Assembly: GCA_965230665.1 (NCBI GenBank)
Contig: CBDDLM010000004.1
Coordinates: forward strand, 1,364,001-1,428,000
Direction: 5' to 3'
Length of the DNA: 64,000 nt
Source of the DNA: JAGNRR01 sp965230665
Lineage (GTDB): Bacteria > Bacteroidota > Bacteroidia > Chitinophagales > Chitinophagaceae
Numbering within the stretch: the stretch's first letter is position 1; the number at the start of each line of letters is the position of its first letter. The position numbers were made by a program, and so were the translations under genes. The notes below the pieces were generated by a model. The model saw nothing but the letters and a program-made list of their open reading frames with translations. It was not told the origin of the DNA and searched no databases. Shown here piece after piece: positions 44,039-52,058 of this stretch.

Positions 44039-45970
44039 CTATAGAGTTTCTTTTAACCAACGGAAGAACTCCTTTTGCCAGACCATCGCATTTTGAGGAG
44101 CGAGTACCCAATGGTTCTCATCTGGTAGGAATACCAAGCGACTTTTGATTCTTTTAATTTGTGCGGCTTGGAATGCCTGTAAACCTTGACCAATCGGCAC
44201 TCTGTAATCCTTCCCTCCTTGAAAAATAAGTATCGGTGTATCCCAGTTTGCCGTATAAGATGAAGGACTAAAATTTTCATAGCTTTTTTGTGCAACCCGG
44301 TTATTATCTTCCCAATAAGGGCCTCCGATATCCCAATTGGCAAAAAACAATTCCTCAGTAGTACCATACCAACTAGCGAGATCGTATAAACCACAATGCG
44401 AGATAAAGGTTTTAAACCGTCCTTCATGGATGCCGGCCAGCATAAATACAGAATAGCCACCATAACTTGCCCCAACCGCTCCTAAGCGATCTGTGTCTAC
44501 ATAACGTTCTTCTGCAATATCATCAATGGCGGCCAAATAATGATCCATGGCAAGACCTCCCCAATCACCACTTATCTGTTCATTATGAGCAGTTCCCCAC
44601 CCAGGCATGCCTGTTCTGTTTGGAGCAATAACAATATAACCTTGACTGGCCATTAGCTGAAAGTTCCAACGATAAGAATAAAACTGAGATAGCGCTCCTT
44701 GCGGCCCTCCTTGACAATAAAGTAAGGTTGGATATTTCTTATTCGGGTTAAAATTTGGCGGATAAATCACCCAAGAAAATAACTTCTGACCACCCTGCAA
44801 CTGGGTCCAACGAGGCTTAACCTGAGGCATTTGAATAGATCGGTAAGCTGCATCATTCACATGCGAAAGCTGACTCATATCACCACTCAGTATGTTCACC
44901 TTATACAGTTCAGTAGCATGATTCATATCACCACGATGTACGATTAAGTGGTTACCTGCTTGACCTAAAATTCCTCTTATATCAAATTGGCCATCAGTTA
45001 GCTGCTCAATACTTCTTGGCCGATTAATATTTAATTTAAATAACTGTTTCGTACCATGATGTGCCGCTGTAAAAAAAATAGTCTCGTTATCGTTCCCCCA
45101 ATAAAAGCTAGCGATACTTTCATCCCAATAAGCAGTCAAGTTTGTTTTTTGACGCGTATTCCAATCCATAAGTATGATATCGTTCTTATCGGCCTCATAA
45201 CCATCACGCCGCATTTGAGTGTAAGCCATGTGGTTTCCATCCTTGCTAAACGATGGATTCATATCATAACCTAAGTTTTCCCAGGTCAAGTTCTCAGTTT
45301 TACCATTATTGATATGATATAGATAGATATCTGTATTCGTACTCTCCGCATAATCTACGCCCTGCTTCTTTTTGGTGACATATATGATATGTTTACTATC
45401 CGGTGTAAATAAATAATCTTCACTACCACCAAAGGGCTTTGTTGGACAATCATAAGGTTTGTTTGGCATGAGATCCTTTTCTGCAACAGCAGTATTTGCA
45501 ACAATATCTGCCACAAACAGGTGATCATATTTCCCATCTTCCCAAGTATCCCAATGCCGATAATTCAGATCATCATAAATATAGACTTTGGAGTTCTTCA
45601 TAGCTGGATATAAATCTTTCCCATTTACCTGATCTATAGCTACACTTCTTACAATAATTGCTTTCTGACCATCTGGAGATATCTTTTTATCAAGAACATC
45701 ACCCACTGTTTTACAAACATCACCTGTGGGTAAGGACTCAATTTGACGTGCACGTCCACCATTTACTGGCACTGCATAATACGTTGTTGAACTTTTTTCC
45801 GTATGAACATTTTTTTTGTTTACTGCAAAATATACTGTTCTACCATCTTCGCTAATGCTCTTTCCACTCACTCTTCCTAAATCCCAAAGAAATTCAGGGG
45901 TACATACTTCTTGAGCAGAAAGTGAATGAATAAAAAAACAGGTACAAATAATTAGGAATACTTTTTTCAT
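44039..45970 (-). CDS. S9-family prolyl oligopeptidase-type peptidase
   Basis: A 643-residue exported serine peptidase: signal peptide (ending LSAQ), a beta-propeller of WD40-like/TolB-type repeats (SPDGQKA, TPDSKHI, SKDGNHM) to about residue 370, and a C-terminal alpha/beta-hydrolase. The nucleophile is in GASYGGY, the Asp in GGKDYRVP and the His in DENHW. It resembles dipeptidyl peptidase 5-type enzymes that trim oligopeptides in the periplasm. Confidence 0.93.
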   Translation of the reverse strand: MKKVFLIICTCFFIHSLSAQEVCTPEFLWDLGRVSGKSISEDGRTVYFAVNKKNVHTEKSSTTYYAVPVNGGRARQIESLPTGDVCKTVGDVLDKKISPDGQKAIIVRSVAIDQVNGKDLYPAMKNSKVYIYDDLNYRHWDTWEDGKYDHLFVADIVANTAVAEKDLMPNKPYDCPTKPFGGSEDYLFTPDSKHIIYVTKKKQGVDYAESTNTDIYLYHINNGKTENLTWENLGYDMNPSFSKDGNHMAYTQMRRDGYEADKNDIILMDWNTRQKTNLTAYWDESIASFYWGNDNETIFFTAAHHGTKQLFKLNINRPRSIEQLTDGQFDIRGILGQAGNHLIVHRGDMNHATELYKVNILSGDMSQLSHVNDAAYRSIQMPQVKPRWTQLQGGQKLFSWVIYPPNFNPNKKYPTLLYCQGGPQGALSQFYSYRWNFQLMASQGYIVIAPNRTGMPGWGTAHNEQISGDWGGLAMDHYLAAIDDIAEERYVDTDRLGAVGASYGGYSVFMLAGIHEGRFKTFISHCGLYDLASWYGTTEELFFANWDIGGPYWEDNNRVAQKSYENFSPSSYTANWDTPILIFQGGKDYRVPIGQGLQAFQAAQIKRIKSRLVFLPDENHWVLAPQNAMVWQKEFFRWLKETL

Positions 45971-46053
45971 ATGATAAAATTTCTTTTCAGAACGTACTGA
46001 AGTCTAAGACCTAAAAGTACAAATTCGTCGTAAACATTTCTACATTTACATTC

Positions 46054-46830
46054 GTGAATCTTTCAGTCGTTATTATAACCAAAAACGAAGAACACAATAT
46101 TGAACGGTGTATAAGATCTTGTTTGAGTTTGAACGCAGAAATTCTTGTACTAGACAGTCAAAGTACGGATCAAACAGTTTCAATCGCTGAAGGATTAGGC
46201 GCACAAGTTCATTCCATTGAGTGGAGAGGATATGGAGCAACAAAAAATCATGGCGCTGCATTAGCTCAGCATAATTGGATTTTAAGCTTAGATGCTGACG
46301 AAGCATTGGATGAAAACATTCAGAAAAATATTTTAGAAGCTGTACAAGAAACCAGTGTAACTGGGTATTGGTTACGCCGTTCTTTTATATTCAATGGTAA
46401 ACAGCTTTTTTATGGTGCATTAAAGAATGAGAAGAGGTTACGCCTCTATCAAAAGGATCACATGCACTGGAATTTAAATGCTGTACACGAAGATCTAGTT
46501 AGTAAAAAAAACGCAATTGAACCTGTTTTAGGCACACTTCAAGGAGGCATTCTTCATTACTCCTATAGAGATCTGGACGATATGCGTAAACGGTTGAATA
46601 AGTACGCAGCATTAAGCGCTCAAAAACTTGCCCATAAAAGCGCTATATATTTAAAGTTGAAAAAAGCCTTTGCACCTACCTTCTCTTTTCTTAAAAACTA
46701 TGTGGTCAGAAAGGGATTTTTGGATGGTAAGGAAGGATTGGTTTTTGCTAAAGAACAGGCTCAATATGTTCGGAAGAAATATCAATTTGCATTGAAGCAT
46801 ACCGAACGGGGTGACGTTAGTACAAACTAA
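46054..46830 (+). CDS. Family 2 glycosyltransferase (WaaE/KdtX-like)
   Basis: A 258-residue GT-A fold enzyme starting with GTG: LSVVIITKNEEHNIERC, LDSQSTDQTV, and the metal-binding LDADEALDE. The C-terminal half contains the family segment HEDLVSK and an amphipathic end, as in lipopolysaccharide core transferases related to WaaE. The sugar donor and acceptor are unknown. The GTG directly follows a TACATTTA/TACATTCG sequence (46041-46054), suggesting leaderless initiation. Confidence 0.88.
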   Translation: MNLSVVIITKNEEHNIERCIRSCLSLNAEILVLDSQSTDQTVSIAEGLGAQVHSIEWRGYGATKNHGAALAQHNWILSLDADEALDENIQKNILEAVQETSVTGYWLRRSFIFNGKQLFYGALKNEKRLRLYQKDHMHWNLNAVHEDLVSKKNAIEPVLGTLQGGILHYSYRDLDDMRKRLNKYAALSAQKLAHKSAIYLKLKKAFAPTFSFLKNYVVRKGFLDGKEGLVFAKEQAQYVRKKYQFALKHTERGDVSTN

Positions 46831-46831
46831 T

Positions 46832-47443
46832 TTACCATTCTTTCAAGAAAATGTATCCTGCCTTTTCGGCACCCCAAACATATTCATCTTGATCATTCCA
46901 ACCTCGATCCCAACTATACATTTCGTTCTTGTATACCTTGACCTCCGCAGTTGCATAAGCTGCACCACCTCTTTTGCTTCTACAAGTCCCAACTTTGGTA
47001 CCCCCAACAAAGCAGTACTTATCGTAATCAAAATTCAAAACAACATCACAACCATTTTTTCGATAACAATCTTGTGGAGTCATTTCTTGGTCGAACTTCT
47101 TCCAGTTTTGTGCATAGATTAAAGGATTATCAAACGTGTATATCGTGCTTACATATTCTCCCCACTGGTTTTCCCATAAATGATACAAGCGCTGACGGTA
47201 AGGTGTTTTCTCAGATCCGGCTACAGCCTGCTCTACGTAAAACCAAAAACCATCACGACGTTCTGTCCAAACAGGAATAATATCTAACTTGATATGGTAG
47301 TAATTATCGCTATCATTAATGTGTTGCTGATAACTGCTAAACGAGCCCGACATCCAACGTGATAACTTTTTAAGTGTACTGGTTTGAGCATTAGCCGATG
47401 CAGACACAATAAGTAATAGGAAAATTATTTTAGTAAATCGCAT
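46832..47443 (-). CDS. CpcT/CpeT-like chromophore-lyase family protein
   Basis: A 203-residue exported protein with a signal peptide (ending ANAQ) and the CpcT/CpeT fold: WMSGSFSSYQQ, FWFYVEQAV, PYRQRLYHL, and the cysteine-containing CDVVLNFDYDKYCF and GTCRSKRGGAAYATAEV. In cyanobacteria these lyases attach bilins to phycobiliproteins. No phycobiliprotein is expected here, so a different ligand such as a lipid or tetrapyrrole is likely. I chose the ATG at 47443, six bases after a TATATTTG box. Confidence 0.85.
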   Translation of the reverse strand: MRFTKIIFLLLIVSASANAQTSTLKKLSRWMSGSFSSYQQHINDSDNYYHIKLDIIPVWTERRDGFWFYVEQAVAGSEKTPYRQRLYHLWENQWGEYVSTIYTFDNPLIYAQNWKKFDQEMTPQDCYRKNGCDVVLNFDYDKYCFVGGTKVGTCRSKRGGAAYATAEVKVYKNEMYSWDRGWNDQDEYVWGAEKAGYIFLKEW

Positions 47444-47449
47444 AGAACT

Positions 47450-47457
47450 CAAATATA
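47450..47457 (-). promoter_or_regulatory. -7 box of the CpcT-like gene
   Basis: TATATTTG on the minus strand matches TAnnTTTG and ends six bases before the ATG at 47443. It lies in the short gap after the sixA gene, so the two genes need not be co-transcribed. Confidence 0.5.
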
Positions 47458-47466
47458 GCACTCCTA

Positions 47467-47961
47467 TTATTCTCGTGAACGAGGATAATCATAGAAAACC
47501 AATTTCTTTTCAGCTAAATCAAAATCTTTCCATTTCTTGCAGTGCACCTCAAAGGCAACCATACCACAGGTAGGTAAATTGTCTGTTACGTAACCGCATA
47601 AGGAGTTCACAAAATCTGTAATCCCAGTATTGTGACAAACTACCATTGCGCTATCTACACTTTTATCAATCGTGTAAATAATCTCTTTAATCTTACGACT
47701 ATCGGCATGGTACAAATCATCAACCCAAACGATCTCTTTCTTATTATATCCTATGGCGGCTGCAATAAGCTTAGATGTCTGTTTAGTTCTTTTAGATGAA
47801 CTCGATACAATTTGGTCTATATAATAATGTCGGTTGCGTAACCGATTACCCATGTCTGGCGCATTTTCTTTCCCTCGTTTGTTAAGCGGCCTATCAAAGT
47901 CCCTCAGAGATAAATCACCCCAATCAGACTTTGCATGACGCACCATTAGTAGACGTTTCAT
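47467..47961 (-). CDS. SixA-like histidine phosphatase
   Basis: A 164-residue phosphoglycerate-mutase-fold protein with the catalytic RHA motif (MVRHAKSDWGD), DFDRPLNKRGKENA and a later catalytic His in VVCHNTG. SixA-type enzymes dephosphorylate phosphohistidine or small phosphoesters. I chose the ATG at 47961 over a TTG two codons upstream; TACATTGA lies just before it. Confidence 0.88.
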   Translation of the reverse strand: MKRLLMVRHAKSDWGDLSLRDFDRPLNKRGKENAPDMGNRLRNRHYYIDQIVSSSSKRTKQTSKLIAAAIGYNKKEIVWVDDLYHADSRKIKEIIYTIDKSVDSAMVVCHNTGITDFVNSLCGYVTDNLPTCGMVAFEVHCKKWKDFDLAEKKLVFYDYPRSRE

Positions 47962-48064
47962 TGTCAATGTAAAGTTCGAAAATAAAAAACAACTAAATAG
48001 AAAAACAACTTTTTTTTCAACGATGTGTAACTTTCTAGTTCCTTCTACGATATACTAATACCTG

Positions 48065-48559
48065 ATGAACTCGAAAAGCTATAATCAAGCTGTACAAGAC
48101 TATTCTGATAGATTGTATCGATTCATCATAAAAAATTTAAATAAAGACGTGGAAACTGCAAGAGACATCGTACAAAACTGCTTTGAATCCCTTTGGAAAA
48201 AAAGGAAGGATGTCTCTCCCGAAAAGGTTAAAAGTTTTCTGTTTCAAGTTGCACATAATCAAATTATCGATGTTTATAGAAAAAGCGGTCGTATGCTTTA
48301 CGTCGAGAATTATCATGAGAATGCACTATCGGATGCACCAAGGACAAACGATACCAAAGAACTCATGCATAAAGTCTTGGAACAATTACCGAGTATACAA
48401 CGCTCTATGATTCTACTAAAAGATTACGAGGGGTACTCTTATGCAGAAATTGCCGAAATCATTCAAGTCAGCGAAGGGCAAGTAAAAATCAACTTATTCC
48501 GCGCTAGAAAAAAAATAAAAAACCTATTAAAATCAAACCAAAATACGCAAGCACTATGA
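48065..48559 (+). CDS. ECF-type RNA polymerase sigma factor
   Basis: A 164-residue sigma factor with region 2 (LYRFIIKNLNKDVETARDI, followed by VAHNQIIDVYRK) and region 4 (SIQRSMILLKDYEGYSYAEIAEI). It overlaps the anti-sigma gene by ATGA and heads a three-gene unit with an outer-membrane protein. Such ECF units respond to envelope signals; the target genes are unknown and may include the operon itself. Confidence 0.92.
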   Translation: MNSKSYNQAVQDYSDRLYRFIIKNLNKDVETARDIVQNCFESLWKKRKDVSPEKVKSFLFQVAHNQIIDVYRKSGRMLYVENYHENALSDAPRTNDTKELMHKVLEQLPSIQRSMILLKDYEGYSYAEIAEIIQVSEGQVKINLFRARKKIKNLLKSNQNTQAL

Positions 48560-49425
48560 ATATAGATATGCAGAATTATGAAGAATGGTTAGTAGCTTTT
48601 GTTGATGGAGAGCTGGATGATGTTGAAATAGGTCAATTAAACCGTTTCCTTGAAAAACACCCTGCATTAAAAAATGAACTAACGGCTTATAAAACTGTGG
48701 TTTTTTCGGCAGACAATTCTGTCGTTTACGATCATAAAAATGACCTTCGTAAAACATCAATCTACTTAACGTTCTTAAAGAAATCTTGGCCGATTGCAGC
48801 AGCTGTAGCAGTTATCTTAAGCCTATTACCTTTTGCACCCAAAGAAGAAAAGGTTGAACCAGTAATTGCAAGCAAAGAAGTCATCAAAAAAACACAGGAT
48901 ACCACCTTACCTGAACAAGGAGCCATTGCGCAAATGGAAAAAACTACCCTTAGCAAAGAACCGAGTATTCCCAAAACAAAAGTTCCTCAACCTCCTTTGG
49001 TAACAAAGCGAAGCGTAAAACCAGTGAATAAACGCATTAAAGAATCTAAAAAAATTACTGAGGGCTTTACAAAAAATAAAAACCCTGAAGTTGAAACTAA
49101 ACAAGAGCTTGTTCAGGAAAAGGAAATCAGTCAAGAACCAAACACGCTTACGCCTGAACCAGAATCTAAAACAGTGGAAGTGGTCGTACAAAACGATAAA
49201 CAGGAGGAACTTAATGATCAAACGCGAAAAGATGAACAACCTGCTACAGAACAAGAAGATCGTGGACTTGTTGTTATTAAAGAAGTAACACACCCACAAC
49301 TATTTGAAAAAATTAATACCGTTGTAACAAAGGTTGAAAACAAAATAGAAATATTTAAAGAATTAAAACGGCGGCCAATCACCGTAAGCATAGGAAAACG
49401 AAAATTATTTACACTAAACAATTAA
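48556..49425 (+). CDS. Anti-sigma-like membrane protein with charged extracytoplasmic region
   Basis: A 289-residue protein. Residues 1-75 are an acidic cytoplasmic part (EEWLVAFVDGELDDVE, LEKHPALKNEL) as in anti-sigma domains. A single transmembrane helix at about 78-92 follows, then roughly 150 residues rich in Lys, Glu, Pro and Thr, and a basic C-terminus. No zinc HxxxCxxC motif is seen, so it is not the ZAS type. The overlap with the sigma gene supports it as the regulator. Confidence 0.8.
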   Translation: MNIDMQNYEEWLVAFVDGELDDVEIGQLNRFLEKHPALKNELTAYKTVVFSADNSVVYDHKNDLRKTSIYLTFLKKSWPIAAAVAVILSLLPFAPKEEKVEPVIASKEVIKKTQDTTLPEQGAIAQMEKTTLSKEPSIPKTKVPQPPLVTKRSVKPVNKRIKESKKITEGFTKNKNPEVETKQELVQEKEISQEPNTLTPEPESKTVEVVVQNDKQEELNDQTRKDEQPATEQEDRGLVVIKEVTHPQLFEKINTVVTKVENKIEIFKELKRRPITVSIGKRKLFTLNN

Positions 49426-49429
49426 TATT

Positions 49430-50323
49430 ATGAAACAAACATTCTATCAAATAATCCTAACCATCATTACGATTATCGTTAGCATCCTCTCAACTCAAGC
49501 TCAAAAAAAAGATACAACCATTTATAATGACAATAACGTTCGGGTTGTGGTAACCAGTGAAGGCGATACCACGGTCAAGGTTAAGAAAAGTAAATACGAC
49601 AACATGAGTATTTCGATAGGAACCAATGGAATAAGAATAACCGATCACACAAAAAGGAGGAAACATAGAAAACTTCATATTGGTATGCACTTTGACTTTG
49701 GGTTCAATAATATTGTTGACAATACGAACTATAACGGGCCATTGGCTAATCGAAACCTAGTTGCGGTAGATACAATTTTAAGACCGCTAGGCAGTAGCGA
49801 CTTACAACTAAACAATGGCCGGTCCATCAATTTTAATTTTTGGCCGCTTTGGTTAAAACAAGATATTTCTACTCATAATGTACAGTTAGAAACGGGGCTT
49901 GGATTTCAGTTTTTTAACTTTCGATACTCTACAAACGTGCGCCCTGTGGGCACCTCACTTTTAGATGATCAACCCATTTTTACGGAAATAACTGATTTCT
50001 CAGAATTTAAAGGAAAAGCAAAAAACAAATTTGGAATCAGCTACATAAGTATCCCACTTATGCTGAGATTTAATACAAATAAAAATAAGGGTCATAGATT
50101 CTTCTTTGGTGCAGGTGTAATTGGATCCTATAAGCTAAAATCTTGGAGTAAATTTCATGGTCAAAAGGAGAGTTTAGATTACGGTCTTAGTGATTGGATG
50201 GCTCAATTGAGCGCTGAAATAGGTGTAACAGGTATTATTAAACTTTATGGTACATATGCCCTCCAATCTATCTATAGAAATGGTTTGGACCGTCAGCCAT
50301 TTGCTATAGGCATTAGATTATAG
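49430..50323 (+). CDS. Outer-membrane beta-barrel protein
   Basis: A 297-residue exported protein (signal peptide ending STQAQ). After a linker, strands such as KLHIGMHFDFGFNNI, VQLETGLGFQFFNF and HRFFFGAGVIGSYKL form an OmpW/PorT-like barrel ending with FAIGIRL. It is the third gene of the sigma/anti-sigma unit and is probably its product or sensor. A terminator follows. Confidence 0.82.
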   Translation: MKQTFYQIILTIITIIVSILSTQAQKKDTTIYNDNNVRVVVTSEGDTTVKVKKSKYDNMSISIGTNGIRITDHTKRRKHRKLHIGMHFDFGFNNIVDNTNYNGPLANRNLVAVDTILRPLGSSDLQLNNGRSINFNFWPLWLKQDISTHNVQLETGLGFQFFNFRYSTNVRPVGTSLLDDQPIFTEITDFSEFKGKAKNKFGISYISIPLMLRFNTNKNKGHRFFFGAGVIGSYKLKSWSKFHGQKESLDYGLSDWMAQLSAEIGVTGIIKLYGTYALQSIYRNGLDRQPFAIGIRL

Positions 50324-50341
50324 TATTTACTTGTTTTGTTT

Positions 50342-50371
50342 AAGAGCTGTCGGTATTAGGCAGCTCTTTTT
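50342..50371 (+). terminator. Rho-independent terminator after the ECF unit
   Basis: Stem AAGAGCTG/CAGCTCTT with an 11-base loop and then TTT. The stop codon of the convergent DUF2238 gene lies in the loop. Confidence 0.78.
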
Positions 50372-50994
50372 CTTTTTAGTAGGTAGTGTATTCCTGCGAT
50401 TAGTATACAGGCCAACAAAGCTAAGGCAATGTCTTTATGGGCATCCCATACATCGCCCTGTGTAGCTACATAGGTCTCCCCTGTTTCAGAGTCTGTTAAG
50501 GCCGCAACCATCCATTCAATAAGCTCAAAAATCGTTGCAAGGGAGAGTATGAAGAGTATCATGATTCCATAAGCATACTGAAATGGAGCTTTGAAGCGGT
50601 TTACCAAATAATCTAAACATGGATAAGCCATTAAGAAACCGAAATTAAAATGCACAAAACGATCATAAGGATTCCGTGAAAGTTGATAGACCTCTTGTAA
50701 CCATGCTCCTGCTTGGTTATAGGTATAAGACATTTGAGCGCCATAGCTATGTATAAGTAGAAATAAAAAAATACAGATAACACTAAGGTCAGAAAATAAA
50801 AAACGCTTGTGTAAGTAATAAAACCAAGGGATGAAAAGGATCACAAGAATATTTTCAATCCACCAATTTGTAGTATCCCGTGTAGTGGAAAAAAAATAGA
50901 ACCAACTTACCAGAAACAGGCCAAAGAGCACTTGCCATAATTTATTCTGTGAGAAAGAGACTCGATAAGCAGAGGATAAAGTAGTCATAAGCAT
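50356..50994 (-). CDS. DUF2238 (YjdF-like) membrane protein
   Basis: A 212-residue integral membrane protein with about six helices. It shows the DUF2238 blocks HSYGAQMSYTYN, NPYDRFVHFNFGF, FELIEWMVAALTD and GDVWDAHKDIALALLAC. The function is unknown. I chose the ATG at 50994; a TTG four codons upstream and an ATG two codons downstream are alternatives. Confidence 0.88.
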   Translation of the reverse strand: MLMTTLSSAYRVSFSQNKLWQVLFGLFLVSWFYFFSTTRDTTNWWIENILVILFIPWFYYLHKRFLFSDLSVICIFLFLLIHSYGAQMSYTYNQAGAWLQEVYQLSRNPYDRFVHFNFGFLMAYPCLDYLVNRFKAPFQYAYGIMILFILSLATIFELIEWMVAALTDSETGETYVATQGDVWDAHKDIALALLACILIAGIHYLLKRKRAA

Positions 50995-51051
50995 TCTTTT
51001 AAGCAAAGCTCAACTGTACCAAACCCATAAAAAATGATCTATGTCAAAAAA

Positions 51052-51708
51052 TTAATGCTGCAACCACTGCCTTATAAAACGCACATCTTGACTTATAAAA
51101 CCGACTACTTTGTATTTAGAGGCATATAGAATTCCATTTTCAGCAGCTTTTTCCTTAGCTACCGCGCCGGTACCAACATAAGACGAATGAATGAACCAAA
51201 GTTCTATACCGTCATTATATAAAAAACCCGTATGATTATCTAAGCCAATGATAGCAAGTCCCTTGCCTTTAGCCTTTACTTTTTCAATAAAAGCTGTAAA
51301 GGTTAAGCTAGAGTAGTTGACTTTGTTTTTTGTTAATGTGTTAATCATCGTTTCAGATGCGCATTGCGCCATTTTTACTCTTTGAATACGCACCCCAGCA
51401 TCACGTAAAACCGTAGTTACAAAATAACCACAGGCTATTTTACCTTTTCCAGGTGTTTGCGTTACGCCATTATAGTCCCACTCTGTTCCAATCCAATGTG
51501 GTACAATTTGTTCATCAATATAAGCACTTAATAGTTCTCCCGATTGTTTTAGAGTTTTGATGCGACAAGTTCTCTTAAGGCTATCTATTTTGGATTTCAC
51601 CTGTGCGTAGGAACGTAAAGGCTTAGGACCCGGTGGTGTATTTTCTACTGCCTTACTAACGTCTGGATAGAGTAATAACACAGTAAGAAGAATTAAAATA
51701 TACTTCAT
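51052..51708 (-). CDS. Secreted cysteine-hydrolase-like protein (NlpC/amidase-like)
   Basis: A 218-residue exported protein with a signal peptide (MKYILILLTVLLLYP). The segment KIACGYFVTTVLRDAG puts a Cys at the start of a helix, and GLDNHTGFLYNDGIELWFIHSSY supplies a His. This is the order seen in NlpC/P60 and other papain-like amidases. The assignment is by pattern only and could be wrong; no cell-wall-binding domain is present. I chose the ATG at 51708 over an upstream in-frame start. Confidence 0.6.
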   Translation of the reverse strand: MKYILILLTVLLLYPDVSKAVENTPPGPKPLRSYAQVKSKIDSLKRTCRIKTLKQSGELLSAYIDEQIVPHWIGTEWDYNGVTQTPGKGKIACGYFVTTVLRDAGVRIQRVKMAQCASETMINTLTKNKVNYSSLTFTAFIEKVKAKGKGLAIIGLDNHTGFLYNDGIELWFIHSSYVGTGAVAKEKAAENGILYASKYKVVGFISQDVRFIRQWLQH

Positions 51709-51953
51709 ACTAATACCCGATGCAACATTGGAGTACATTACATAATTTCAAAAGTTAACAATATTAGAAGGGGCTTATGGAAAAGGCAATACGTACTCAT
51801 TGCGTACAAGCTAAGTCACTGGAGGGTACCGCCATTTGATAATTAAAAGAAATGAAGACTCCTTCGAAAAAGTTTTGCACTCGAGTAAAATCTGAATTTT
51901 GCTGCTCCATCTTAGAACCAGCTTCTCATTGTGGATTACTTCCTACAAATAAC
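51709..51953. other. Intergenic region upstream of the carB promoter
   Basis: No protein-coding potential, RNA gene, terminator or repeat is evident in this part of the 350-base divergent gap between the cysteine-hydrolase-like gene and carB. The carB promoter and leader occupy the rest. Confidence 0.5.
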
Positions 51954-51984
51954 TTGTAAAAAGAAGTATCTCCCCGTACATTTG
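51954..51984 (+). promoter_or_regulatory. Promoter of carB
   Basis: TTG at 51954-51956, 20 bases, then TACATTTG at 51977-51984: a full match to the Bacteroidota consensus. The start site is expected near 51991, giving a leader of about 68 bases, one of the few real 5' leaders in this window. Confidence 0.75.
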
Positions 51985-51991
51985 CCAACGA

Positions 51992-52008
51992 TTTCGCGTA
52001 AAGCGAAG
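51992..52008 (+). promoter_or_regulatory. Small hairpin at the 5' end of the carB leader
   Basis: TTCGC/GCGAA pairs around a five-base loop at the predicted mRNA 5' end, extended by a G-U pair. It could stabilise the transcript; there is no T-run, so it is not a terminator. Confidence 0.3.
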
Positions 52009-52058
52009 ACATTTTTTAACCTCCCGAGCTTATTACTAGTCTTTGGGATAAAAAAAAA

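Noticed and set aside
44053..44475. 140-residue reading frame in a second minus-strand frame.
   Set aside because: Lies inside the catalytic domain of the S9 peptidase, whose motifs are intact in the other frame.
48907..49299. 130-residue minus-strand reading frame rich in Phe and Arg.
   Set aside because: It is the antisense of the Lys/Glu-rich part of the anti-sigma gene; such composition leaves long open antisense frames.
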